Positions 40,931 to 52,200 of a stretch of 64,000 nucleotides of DNA are shown in pieces. The position numbers and the translations under genes are program-made. Every line of letters begins with the position of its first letter. Within the stretch, counting starts at the first letter, position 1. Below the pieces are notes generated by a model that did not search any database, had not been told where the DNA came from, and saw only the letters and a list, made by a program, of their open reading frames with translations. The stretch covers positions 3,472,001-3,536,000 of the forward strand of contig NC_052021.1 of assembly GCF_015832195.1 (NCBI RefSeq), in the 5' to 3' direction. The stretch is from Motacilla alba alba (Eukaryota; Chordata; Aves; Passeriformes; Motacillidae).

Positions 40931-42398
40931 GCCAAAAGGATTCCTGAAGCAGCCCTAACCTGCAGCACCTGGGGGCCTTCAGGCCATCCATCCAAAGGAA
41001 AAGTGACTTCTGGAGCCGGAGAGAGCCAAGGGATCTGCTGGCAGGAGAATCCGGGAATGGAGAAGGTGCTTCCAGCTCTGCTGTTTGCTGCTCCTCCCCA
41101 TGGGACAGGAGAGCATCAAGCACCTTCCGTCAGCCTTTGCTGCCTCAGGGCATGAAATCTCCGGGGAGACAAGGCCACCTCAGGGCCACCAGATCCCACC
41201 TGAGAGAAGCACATGCTCAAAACCTCACCATGGTCTCGGCCACTAAAAGGAGGAACTTTTCTTGTGGGTCCCCAATGCCATTTCCAACAAAGCCCAGCTG
41301 GTGATGAAAATTGCATTCACACTCAGGGGGCAAAACCAATCCGGAGTCACAGACATCTGAGGTACAATTAGGGCTCCAGAAAAGAAGAATTTCTCTTTGT
41401 TTTTAACAGAGGCAGATTTTCATCTTTTCAGCCCAAATCTTCTCTGATACACAAAAGAACATTAAATATAGAAGCACTTTAGTTCAAACTTGAAACCTTT
41501 GTTTTTTGGCAATTCTCTTTGTACATGAAGTGTGGCTGGATGAACACGACTGAAGCACACAAATCCTAGGACTGCTACTACAAACTGCAGAAACTACTGG
41601 ACATTCTCTTCTTCTGGCAGCAGGAGTAAACATGTCTAAAGGTGTCTTTGTATGGAGAGCAGCTACACTGAATGGTTTCAGCATCAAAATCAACTGGAAA
41701 CCAATGATATCAGGAAAAGTGTTAAAGAAATTAACATTGTATTTCAGATATTTTCTCAGACACATTTTCAAGATGAGTCACACAAACGAAATTTCCTGAG
41801 GCTGTAACAGAGTGTTACATTGCACTGTGGGACTGGGCTTTTCCAGGGAGAGGAGGGAGGAGCAGAAGCTCCGCAAAGCTTTGCCAACTTTGTGTCCTCT
41901 CAAAGAGAATAAAAAAAAAGTGACTACAGTAATGCCCTTCTAGTACTGCTGACAGTATGCTGCGACAAGAGCAGATTGAAAATTAGTGCGAGAAACGACC
42001 CTCACTTTTGAAATTTTAGAAAAGTTTTCTAAACCTTGACAAAAATTACAACAAAGGGCCGAATGAGGAAAAATCACAGCGCTGGGACCCCAGCCCAGCC
42101 CAGCCCTGTCCCCCCGTGGTTTGCAGCCTCGCAGCTCGGTGACCAAAGGGGCTGCTGTCCCTCTCACACCCTCGGTGTGGCACAGGTAACCCTGGCCCTG
42201 CCAAAGTCTCTCGCAGCTGGCAGACGTGCTCGCTGCCCATCGCTGAAGATGCTTCCGTGGACCTTGGCGGGAGGGCAGGCGGTGCCAGGCCGTGCCTCTC
42301 AGTGCCCAGCCTGCCCTTCCCCCGTGCCCCGACTGCTGGGGCTGCTGCAAGGGGAGGGGAAAGGGCAGCGTGGGGAACACGGCAATAACATCACTGTA
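40931..42398. other. Unassigned interval with LTR-like pieces
   Basis: There is no gene. About 41990-42070 resembles 35440-35520 (shared TAAACCTTGACAAAAA-type words), so decayed LTR sequence is likely. The remainder is not identified. Confidence 0.4.
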
Positions 42399-42932
42399 TG
42401 TCGGGGTCTCCAGCCCACCCAGCGGATGCCAGATGTCGGGTTTCCAGCCCCGGATTGGGGTGACCCCGAAAGATGGAAAAGTCTCTCCTCCAACCCGTGC
42501 CTTCAAAGAAAGACTCGGTAGCTGTCTGTTGTCCGGTCTCAAGGTTGTTTATTGTTGGTTATCTAAAGATTCTTCTCCTGAGCTGCTGCGGCTCGTTCAG
42601 CAGCTCAGACAAAGGCACACTGCCCTCCCAGGGGCTGCTGCCATCTTTTATATCACACATTACGTGTTACATGTTTATACTTTTTCCCCAATGCAAATCA
42701 TCTATATTGAATGGTGACTTTCTACTCTAAACCAATCTGTGAGTGCCAACATCACCAAAGACATGGAGGCTGGGAAGGAGAAAGGAGGAGGACAGGGCAC
42801 ACCCAAATCCCTCCATCTTAGAACCCCTGACCCCCATGTACAAAACTTGGACCCCTGCGTACAAGGCTTAAACCCCCCTGTACAGCACTCAAAAACCCTT
42901 CCTTTCACTTGGTGACTACTTCTACTACAACA
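42399..42932 (-). mobile_element. Solo-LTR-like element
   Basis: On the minus strand it begins TGTTGTAGTAGAAGTAG and ends GGAGACCCCGACA, with GATATAAAAG (near 42650) and AATAAAC (near 42548) as TATA and poly(A) signals in the right order. It resembles a passerine ERV LTR. No target-site duplication was found. Confidence 0.6.
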
Positions 42933-43379
42933 CCTAAACTTGTGTGTGTGGCTTGTGATTCTTCACACAGAGTTGGTAATTTGCTCCAGGGGCTAAGATC
43001 CAAACCCCACGTGTGTCTTTGGCTGCAGGCCAGGGTCTCAGAGCCCCCTGCCAGCGGCTCTGGCCATCCAGGGCACCCGGAGGGATGTCCTGGGTTCCCA
43101 CAACTGTACAGCTAACATCCACTGACACCTGCCTCTCAATCGTGAGAGCCAGCTGATACATTGCTCCAACATAACACTGCAACTCACAGAGAAAGAGAGA
43201 AGACTGCAGGAAGTGGTAAAATGGAGGAGAAAAACAAAGCAAACACTAGGTGATTGCTTGATATTTTTGTATTTTTTCCTGTTCTCTTTGGGGACTTCCT
43301 ACAGGCTCTCAGCTTTAATAACTAAGCACAGACTCTGTAACCACCTTGACCTGCTAACCACAGGCTTCCCTTGGGAGAA

Positions 43380-44040
43380 CGCCCGTCCGCGCTTAGCTAG
43401 GAGGAGAAAGAATGAAAGAAAAGAGACAGGAAAAAGGGGGGGGCGGGGGGGGGGGAGAGAAAGAAAGAAGAAGACTTCTTCTGCCTTCTTCTCGGAGAGC
43501 AGCAGCAAATGCGCACCCTGCACCCTCGGCGCACCGGCCCGAGCAGCTGCCGAGCTCCCTGCGCGCTCCCCGCCCGGGCGGCTCCAGGCCGGCGGGCACT
43601 GCAGAGAAATCCCCGCAGCCGGCGCTCCCTGCCAGCCCTGCCGGGCGCCACCGCCCCGGGCACCTTCCAGCCGGGTTTTCCCTCTGGCAGCTCGGGCCTC
43701 GCCTCTTCCAGAGCAGACCACGCTGTGCCCCGGGGCTTTGCCGCTGGGAGCACTGGGAGAGATCCCGGGAGCACTGGGAGGGAACTGGGAGCACAGGGAA
43801 TGCCAGGAGGGAACCGGCAGGGAGAGTGGGAGCAGCGGCAGTGACCGAGAAGGAGCACTGGGAGGGATCTCAGGAGCCCTGGGAAGGAATCGTGCTCCCA
43901 GCTCCTGCCCAGCGCTCTCCCCATCCCTGCCGGGGCTTGCCAGGAAGAGGGATACTGGCAGGGAACTGGGAGGGAGCTGCTCAGCACTCTGCAAGGTGCA
44001 GCAGCCCCAGGGGTGACCAGTGAGGAGGGGGAAGTGCCCC
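43380..44040. other. GC-rich island with a long G run
   Basis: A near-pure G tract (43435-43456, one C) is followed by a 500-base CpG-rich stretch and imperfect GGGAGCACTGGGAG-type repeats (43750-43900). It could be an orphan promoter. I see no supported coding exon. Confidence 0.35.
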
Positions 44041-44173
44041 CAGTCCCTCCACAGTGCCCCCAAAAAGGGGGGGTTACGAGGAGAAAAGGGATTGAAATGG
44101 AGAGGGGGAAAACCTTGTCTCTAGTTGTGTTTGGACTGGGGAGGATCCCCATGCACCCGTGATTTGAAGGGTC

Positions 44174-44431
44174 TCAGATGTAGGAAAACACCTTTTTCAT
44201 CATTTCGGCTGCCTCGCTTGCCAGGGAATCACCATTTCCCACGATTTTCATGTTTAAATAGAAATCGAAACTCTTTATGCTGCTGTTTGAAGTGAGGGGA
44301 AGAGCCCCATTTTCATCATCTTCAGGTTCAGGCTGAGGGCAAACACCGCTGTGCCTGGTCTGAAAGGGCTTCCCTTGAGAGGAACCTCTCGATGTGCCAC
44401 TGTAAGAGTTCCACCGAGGGGGAGCCTCCAT
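44174..44431 (-). CDS. Hypothetical 85-residue open frame
   Basis: A single uninterrupted frame starts MEAPPRWNSYSGTSRGSS and ends AAEMMKKVFSYI. Its composition looks protein-like (polar N-terminal half, acidic EPEDDEN, amphipathic C-terminal helix) and unlike the GC-biased shadow frames nearby. A TGA lies five codons upstream, but an AG acceptor-like site (CTGTGAAG|GTCCC) sits between, so it may be a terminal exon. I do not recognise the family. It may equally be chance or an old ERV part. Confidence 0.25.
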   Translation of the reverse strand: MEAPPRWNSYSGTSRGSSQGKPFQTRHSGVCPQPEPEDDENGALPLTSNSSIKSFDFYLNMKIVGNGDSLASEAAEMMKKVFSYI

Positions 44432-44957
44432 TTCAAGGGACCTTCACAGTTGAAAAGATGTCCAAAAGACCCCAGAATGGTCTTTGTTGAGGGAATTTGA
44501 AGTGGGGAACTGCATTTCCCCTCATTTTAGGAGGCTAAATTAGGGGGAAATCCCCTTCTGTGAGCATACCTGGGCTGTGTCTGGTTCCCACGGAGCAGAA
44601 GCAGCCTTGCCCTCAGCAGCTCACAGCCCTGTCCCACAAGGATGTGCCACAAAAGGGTCAGCAAAGAGCACAGGAGCCTCAGCTCAGGAGAGGCTTTGGA
44701 CAGAGCCCAGGGATCTCATCCTGGAGCTCTGAAACCACAGGAAACCATGAGCCAGCCCTGGGCCGAGGCCCAGCAGCCCTGCTGGAACAAGAGAAGGGAC
44801 TCCAGGCTGAGCAGGCAGTGCAGGGAAGGGCTGCAGACAGCCTGTTCAAAGAGATGCACCTGCAGCTGGAGAGCAGAACAGACAGAGCCCACAGGGACAC
44901 GTGTCTTGTAGACAGTCACACAAAGACATGCCTGTTGCCTTTCTGATTGCAAAGGCG

Positions 44958-45283
44958 TGCGACCTGGTTCCGATGAAACAGCACGGCGACCTAATCCTCA
45001 CGGACTGTCGGGCCAGTAACAAGACGCTAACACCAATGTGGTGGATGGTTAAAGGCATTTATTGCTTCATCTCGTGGGGTTATATACTCTAGGGTACTTC
45101 ACTACGTCAGGAGGGGGTCTTATAACACTTCCTGGGTTAGTAGAGTGGAAAGTTACTGGCCATGTTAGTGGGGGCTACACATTCCAAGGGTGATGGCTTA
45201 TCTTAGGGGATTAGGGAAGAGACATTCCTGTAACTTTCCGTAACAGCCCGAAATCTTCCGAGCGCCTTTCCCTACCTACTACA
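44958..45283 (-). mobile_element. Solo-LTR-like element next to lectin copy 2
   Basis: On the minus strand it begins TGTAGTAGGTAGGG and ends ACCAGGTCGCA, with TATATAACC and AATAAATG in order. It is a different family from the other LTRs. It interrupts or abuts the lectin-locus dispersed block. Confidence 0.6.
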
Positions 45284-45284
45284 C

Positions 45285-45370
45285 CCAGCCCAAGAATCCC
45301 TGCGGGAGTTCACTGTTGGGAGCCCCGGCAGCGGCTTCCCCGGGGCTGCGCTTCTTCTCCAGCTTCAAGG
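45285..45370 (+). repeat. Lectin-locus dispersed block, copy 3 (partial)
   Basis: AAGAATCCCTGCGGGAGTTC and GCAGCGGCTTCCCCGGGGCT match the distal half of the block at 29945-30125. Confidence 0.7.
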
Positions 45371-45439
45371 GCTTGGGGACTTTTCCTTATCGCGGAGTTT
45401 TCGGGACAGGAACGACCAGACGGGACCTGAGAACAGCTC

Positions 45440-46590
45440 ATCTCACCATGCCTCCCGGCTCGCTCCGCCCTCTTCTCGCTGCCATAGGCTGCTTTGAAAA
45501 ACCCGGCCAATCGAAAGTTGCAAGAACTTTCCCTCGCGGGCACGGGCTCTCAGCTGCGCCGGCAGCGGCCGTACCCGCTGGGTGTTTCCGGGACCAGAGC
45601 GGCGGCTCCGGGCGGCGGGCAGGTGTCATTCCGGCGTGTTCGTGTCATTGCGGAGCGGCGGCGGCACCCGGAGCCCGGGCGAGGCGGAGGCGGAGCTCGG
45701 AGGCGACTCCAGCCCAGGTGGGACCCGCGGTCGGCGCTGCCCCCGCTCGGGACTCGCTGCGGGCGGACGGGCCGCGGTGAGGGGCGGGGGGGCTCTGGCG
45801 AGTTCCTTGTGCCGGTGCCCCCGTGTCCCCCCTGCGCTGAGGCCGCCGAGGCAGCGGCTGCACGCGGTGTCCCCCGTGCCCGGATGGCCGGGGCCGAGCC
45901 GGTGCCGCGGCAGCGATGGCTCCCGCCGGCTGCTCTCGCTGGGACGGAGGCGGCTGCTCCGTGCCCGGGACGCTTCCCGGCCGTGCGGCAGCGGGCTCGG
46001 GGCCGCTGCTCGGGCGGGCGGGAGGTGTCCGTGCCCGGCTCGGGGCTGGCACGGCACGAACCTGAACGCGCCTCGGAGCCCAAAGCGCTGCAGGCGCCGA
46101 GCGCGGGCAGCAAGCGCCGCATCCTGCGGGCTCCGGGGCCGAGGCTTCTCTGCCCTCTGTGCCAGGAGGCGCCCCGTGTTCGCAGGCAGGGAGCCCCAGC
46201 GGCCGTGCCGGCGCCCGGGGTGGCCGCGCTGCAAGGCGGCGGGGCAGGGAATGCGGGGCACGATGGTCAGCAGCCCGGGGCTGCTGCTTCTCGGCCCTGG
46301 GCAGGCGGACTCCGAGCCGCAGCTGCCCTGGGCCAGCAGCAGGCGGCAGCTCGCAGGCGCTGTCAGCGCCTGTCCCGGCACGGAGCTGGGGGCTGCAGCG
46401 GCTGCAGAGCCCCAGGGGCCGGGGCTGCGGGAACCGCCGAGCTCCCGGAGGCTGCGCTTGGCTCCGCCGCTGCTGCTGCCGCAACTCTGGGCAGCGGGGA
46501 CAGCGCAGCCGGAGCTGCCACCGCCCTGCCGAGCCTCGGGCTCCCGCAGGGCCGGCAGCAGCACTGACCGCTCATCGTGTCCCTTGCAGG
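45440..46590 (+). promoter_or_regulatory. GC-rich promoter/first-exon block P3 of lectin copy 2
   Basis: A CpG-dense region has a CCAAT box (CGGCCAATCG near 45507) and a candidate noncoding exon ending CTCCAGCCCAG|GTGGGACC at 45717. It would splice to the acceptor CCCTTGCAG at 46581-46589. It is the only uninterrupted version of the block. Very long open frames on both strands here reflect GC content and lack family matches. Confidence 0.5.
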
Positions 46591-46657
46591 GTGCCACCAG
46601 CGCCGCTGTAAAGCTGCTCCCGAGGCCGAGCTCCCAAAGGCTTTGCCGGCGCTCCTG

Positions 46658-48247
46658 ATGCCGCCGGGGCAAGGTGCTGTTTATTGCACACCCAGTGATG
46701 CCGGCTGTGAGCAGGAGGAGAGTGAATCCTGCTCCACTCCTGGAGTTGCGAAGGAGCCCCAGCACCACCAGGACGGACCGGCAGCCGGGGTTCCGCACTT
46801 GCCTGGGGCACAAGAAGCCACTCGGCACAAGCAGGGGGATGCCCCTTGTGAGCGTGCAGTGAGTGAAGATGTGGAGAGTGGATTCTGCAGCAGGGATGGG
46901 AGTGTGAGGGAGCCCCTGCCTGCCCAGGGCACATCAGCAACCGGCAACAAACACAAAAGGGACCTCAGAAGATTCCTGGGTGAGTGCAGAGCCACCCCTG
47001 GGGGCTCTAGGGAGGGGCCAGTGTCCCCTCCCAAGGCCAGGGCTGGCAGGTGTGTGGCTGTTTCCCGAGGTGTGGAAGAGGCCTGGTGCTCTGCTGGGCC
47101 CCATCAGTGGCTGGCAGCAAGAGCCCCAGCTGCCCCCAAGGCTGTGCAGCTCTCCTGCTGCAGCCTGTGCCCACAGCTGTGTCCCTGGCTGTGGCCAGAG
47201 CTGTGTCCCTGGCCGTGCCCAGGCTCTGGGCTCTCTGGCTGCCAGCTGAGCGAGGGCCACACTGGCTGAGGGCTCCCTGCTGTGCTCCCTGGGCAGGGGC
47301 TGAGCAGATTGCAGGGCCGGCTCTGCTTCTGGCAGCCAGCAGCTCTTTCCTGCTCCAGGTGAACGGCTCAGGCGCCATCCCGAGGGCACGGCGCTGCTGA
47401 TCCTGCTGCTGCTGCTGCTGCTGCTGGCTCTGCTGGTGGCCTTGGCTGTGCTGGCAGGTAAGGCAGGGGCAGCAGCCTGGGCCCAGCCCCTCGGGGCAGA
47501 GCGGGCTCCCTGCTCCCTGCAGAGGGCAATGCTCAGACCTTCTCCTCTTGCCCCTGCAGCTCCGCAGGCTCCAGTGACAGCTGCCACTCCGCTCTTGGTT
47601 CCGGGATGTCCACCTGGCTGGGTTGGCTACAAGGGGGTCTGCTACTACTTCTCAAGGGCTTACGGCACCTGGGAGCAGGGTCAGGAACGCTGCTCCGAGC
47701 TGAACGCCTCCCTGGCCATTGCCAAGGATGAGGGGGCCATGGTGAGTGAGGGGCTGCGGGCGGTGCGGGCTGGCTGAGGGCAGCCTGGGGGTGCTCCTGG
47801 GCCGGGCTCGGGGCTCGTAGGGCTGGGGGTGCAGCCCCGGGCCGGGGCCTTGCAGGGAAGGAGCCCCGGCGTGCGGGGGCAGCCCCGGGCACGTGTCCCC
47901 CCGAGGGGCCGGGGCAGCTGCCACTCCTCTCTCCCGGGCAGGATTTGCTCTTCCGCCTCCGCGGGAACGGCGATTACTGGCTCGGGCTGCGCAGACGGGG
48001 CCAGCGCCTGCACTGGGGGGACGGCAGCAGCTACAGCTCCCGGTGAGTGCCGGGGAGCCGGGCAGGGCCTGGCCGGACAGGGGCACAAGGTGTTCCCCTG
48101 GCAGCCAGCGCTGCCTCTGCTCCTCCCTGCAGGGTTCCTGTCCTCGGCAATGCCGAGTGCGTGTACCTGGCTGACCAGAGATTCAGGAGTGGGAACTGCT
48201 CAAATCCGCAGCCGTATCTCTGCAGCAAGGCCCAAGCTCCCCTGTGA
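46658..48247 (+). CDS. C-type lectin-like type II receptor (CLEC2-like), copy 2
   Basis: Paralogue of the gene at 32850-34439, shifted by exactly 13,808 bases with no net indel across the gene body. Exons 46658-46979, 47359-47457, 47560-47741, 47942-48042 and 48133-48247 total 819 nt (272 residues). It has the same domain order: Cys/acid-rich cytoplasmic tail, Leu-rich membrane helix, then a lectin-like domain with GCPPGWVGYKGVCYYFSRAY, WEQGQERCSELNASLA, GDYWLGLRR, AECVYL and YLCSK. Exon 4 and introns 3-4 are identical to copy 1. Exon 5 and the start of exon 3 differ strongly, almost all as amino-acid changes at likely ligand-facing positions. The reading frame is intact, so both copies are probably functional. 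Confidence 0.85.
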
Positions 48248-49189
48248 CGGGGGCTGCAGAAAGGAGCTTCTCCACGCTGGGCAGCGCCAGCTTCCCCTCT
48301 CAGCCCAGCCCAGGGCTGTCCTTCCTCAGCTGCACCCTGTGCCTTGCACTGCCTCTCAGGGTCACCTCAGTGCCTGTCCATGCCCAGAGCCAGCGCTGGG
48401 CTGGGGCTGCAAAGGAAACGTCTCTGCAATCCATCCTGCCACCCATGCTGCCTGCAGGGAGTGCAGTGCCCTCATCACACAACAAGCTGAGATGGGAAAT
48501 CCAAATCGCCCTGGCCTCTTGGAAATCATCACAAACTGGCCTGAGTGTGACACTTTTGCACTTTTCTTGAAGAGGAAGAGGAGCAGCTGACACGTGCTGA
48601 GCAGCATTCCCACTTTTGGCACCTGCCTGTGAAGAAGGCTCTGTCAGCTGCTGGCTCTGTCTTTCTCTCTCTCAGCTTTGGAGGAGGACGGTCAGAGCGG
48701 CTGCTTGGGGCAGGGAATTCGCTGCGGACTGCATTTGTGTTCTGTTTGGGGTTAATGCTCTGCTTGGTGGTGTTTGTTTGCTTTGTTTGCTTTTGTACAT
48801 AGTTGTAAAGAAGTTTTATTGTATTCTCACATCTTTGCCTTGGAGCCCCTTAATTTCGGAATTATAATAACTCAGAGGCAAGGGCTTTACATTTTCCACT
48901 GCAAGGGAGGCTCCTGCCTTCCTTAGCAGATCCCTGTCTTTCCAAGGAAACAACCCCATCCCTCCATGCCACTGTGTGGGGAGGAGGGAGGGAGGGAACT
49001 GGGGACAAAGTGAAGCCCAGGAAGGAGAGAAGAGTGTGGGGAATGTCTGTTTTTAGGATTTGGCAGCCTACTGCTTGCCTTGCTCTGGGTTGTTTGATAA
49101 TAAATTCAATCAGTTTCCCCAGTCCGGGCCTGTTGTGCCCAGGATGGGTGAGAGATCTCTGGCTGCCTTTCTGGAGAGCCCCGAGCCTT

Positions 49190-49290
49190 TGCTGCTGTGT
49201 TCTGTTGCCTGCCCCGGGGCAGCAGGAGAGGCACAGAGCGCTTCTGCTGGCCCCGGGCACCTGGCCCGGCCCAGCCCAAGAATCCCTGCC
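49190..49290 (+). repeat. Lectin-locus dispersed block, copy 4 (partial)
   Basis: AGAGCGCTTCTGCTGGCCCC and GGGCACCTGGCCCGGCCC follow TTTGCTGCTGTGTTCTGTTG, the same junction as at 29945. Confidence 0.7.
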
Positions 49291-49299
49291 ATCATTCCC

Positions 49300-52200
49300 T
49301 GCACCATTCCCGGCCCCACGGCGGCTCCGGCTCCGCGGGCAGGCGGCTCCAGGAGCTCCGAGTGGGCAAAATGGGAGCGAGGGAGAGGAGGCAGCTGCTG
49401 CCAGCGGGTGAAATGTCTTTGCTGCCCGCTGCCAGGGAGAGGACCAGGGAGAAAGTGGTGCCAAGGAAAGGGCAGAGAAAGAGGGACAAGGCTGGAGCGG
49501 TGGAAGGCAGCAGGGATGGCCATGGGGCAGGTGGGCATTTTGCTTTCCAGCTCTGTGGGAGGAAACCAGGAGCTGTCAAATCCCTGCAGGAAAAGAGGGG
49601 AGAAATAGCAGGTGCTGGAAATCGCTGACAATTGGGATTCATTTGATCTGCCTGACCTGCAAAGCTGACAGACCCTGAGCTCTGCCAGCGTTGTGATGTG
49701 TCTTGCCCTGCCCCTCCCCTGGCTGCAGCAGCGCCTCTGGACACGGCCCCGGGTCTCTGAAGGAGCTGCCCCGAGGGGCCATGGGGGCAGTGCTGGTTAA
49801 GAAGTGAGCCATGAAAAAGGGTGGGAAGTGTGAAGGGAATAAAATAGAATGGTCTAAGGAAAAACGGTAACAGAACTGCCCCAGGAATGGCCACCGACCG
49901 CTGTCACCAAAAGAGCTGCACTGAGGGACGGCCACACGATTCCGTTTCCACACGGAACTGGTGGGACTTGCCTTCTCCTTTCTTAATAACCACCAGTGGT
50001 ATTTCCAAGGCCAGCAGGTACACGCAGAGGTCCAGAATCATCAGTGAGAAAACGGGCCGGCATCAGCTGTGACAAACATGAGGAGGAGCACAGCAGCAGA
50101 AATACAGATTTCCCAGCTCCCTCCCAGGGAGAACAGTACCAGCACAGGGACAGACAATGCTGATCCAACATCCTTTCCCACTGGTCCCTGTGCTCAGCTG
50201 CAGGTAGCAGCCTTTAGGTAGTGCTCTTCAGTGGTTTTACCCCGGAAATACTGCAGAGGGACGCAGAAGATTTACTAGCATATTAAAAAGAAGCTGAAAG
50301 ACCAGGAAGGATGACATTTGGGATAGGGACAGAAGCAAATTCACACCTCATCTGACAGTTAAATATGGCTGCTGTGAGTATGCAGCAGGGAGGACAGCTA
50401 GATTAAACTAGAATATATTCCAAAACTATTTGGCCTTGTCACTGCAGCTAACGTTAATACCCTCACCAATTAAAAAAAAAGGAAATCTGGCCTGAACTAA
50501 TGTGGATCATCATCCCTGCAGCCACTGGGTATCATGACTCCTTTTGCCCACCAAGTTACAAAGGCTTTCCTGGAAATCTCTCCTCTTCTGTTTCCCACCT
50601 GTAACTGTGCTCAAGTGGCCTGTGTGATCCCTCTGAGTGAACTGAGCTTTACCTTCACACCAGCTCTGCTCTTCCCTTCCCAGCCTCGTGCCCTGGGCAA
50701 TTCCCATCTGGGAGCGTTGGCCTGCAGGAGGAGAGGCTCTGCTCCAAACACCCACACTCTGCAGCAGTACCCCACGATGGGATTTCTCCTGCCTGGACTG
50801 ATCCCTTTGCTCCTCAGCTACAGCTGGAGCCCCGAAACCTGGCAGCTGCTGAGGACCCTTTGCCATGGCACGGCCCCACACAGCTGCCTGCCAGCCTGGC
50901 AGCACAGTGGGCACACGTTCCCAGCCCTGGCGTTGTTTCCATCCCGCTGCAAGGAGCCCAGCTGCTCCCCAGTGTTCCTGCAGGAATCCAGGCCCAGCTG
51001 GCTGTGGGGTTTGCAGAGGCTCTCCTGGGGCTACGTGGGGCTGGCTGTGGGATTTGGGAGGGGGCCTGAGGTGTGGGGGTGTCTCTGGGAGTCCCGTTCT
51101 TTATCCCTCACATTTCCCATCCTTTTTCTGCTCATGCTTTGCACCCTTGTCTCCTCATCTTTCTAGAGCTTTCCTGTTTCTTAAACATCACCTTTCACCA
51201 TTATGCCACCTCCATTTTTTAACTCTTCCCCCCTTTTTTCCCCCCTTTTTGTCTCATTTGTTCCTGTTTTTTTCTGCCCTTCCCCCCCCCCCCCCCATTT
51301 TTTGCTGCCTTTTTTCCCCACGTTTTGTCCTTTTTATCTTCTGCCATTTTTGGCCTCCTGTTTTTGCTACCTTTTTTTCTTTTCTCACCCTTTTTCTACC
51401 AACTTTTCCCCCACCCTTTTTCTGTTGCTTTTTTTTTGCCGCCTTTTCTTTCCAGCTCTTTTTTTTGCCCCTCAATATAAACCCCTTTTATGTTGCAGTA
51501 TTTTTTTGCCACCCTTTCTTTACAGCCCTTTTTTTTTGTTGCTTTTTTTTTTGCCACCTTTTCTTTCCAGCCCTTTTTTTGCCCCTCAATATAAATCCCT
51601 CAAATGATGGAAGCAGTGGGGCTTTCTACCAGTTCAAGCCCTAAAACATAAGGCACAACAGAAGTTCCTTGTCAATTTAAACTGATTGATGATGAAAATT
51701 GAAGGCTTGCTCTCATTTCAAACCAATAAAATCCCGTCATACAGGGTGTTCCCTGATGTGTTTCAGCAAGAGAATGGGGATTCCCCATCCACTGATAGCC
51801 CTGAAAGGATGGCAAGGCAGGGTTTCTTGCAATTGATACCCTGATAGTGCAGGTGAATGGGGATTCCCCCAGTTTAAACACAGACAAGAAGGGAAAAATA
51901 ACCAGTTAAACAACTTCAGAATACACTTGGACAGAAATCCATCGAAAGGGAACCACACCCCACCACTTGTCTTCCCTAATTCCTTCCAGCAGGCTTCCTT
52001 CACTAAAAACACTCTCAGAATCAAAAGCGGAGCTGCCTCGTGTGTTACCTCAGAGCAGTGGAAGGGGCAGCATGGAAATGCTTCTTCTGCCATGGCAAAC
52101 TCTCCTGGGAGCACTTCCAGAGCCTTGAAGGGCTCCACTGTGGAGCTGCTGAAGAAATGGAAAGAAACAGCTGGGATGAGCAGAGCCCCAGAGAAATCCC

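Noticed and set aside
45494..46828. Several 250-400-codon frames on both strands
   Set aside because: They lie in the CpG-dense promoter block P3, overlap each other in many frames and show no family motifs. They are explained by GC content.
50534..51166. 210-codon plus-strand frame upstream of the polypyrimidine tract
   Set aside because: No signal, domain or conserved word was recognised, and a competing frame overlaps it.
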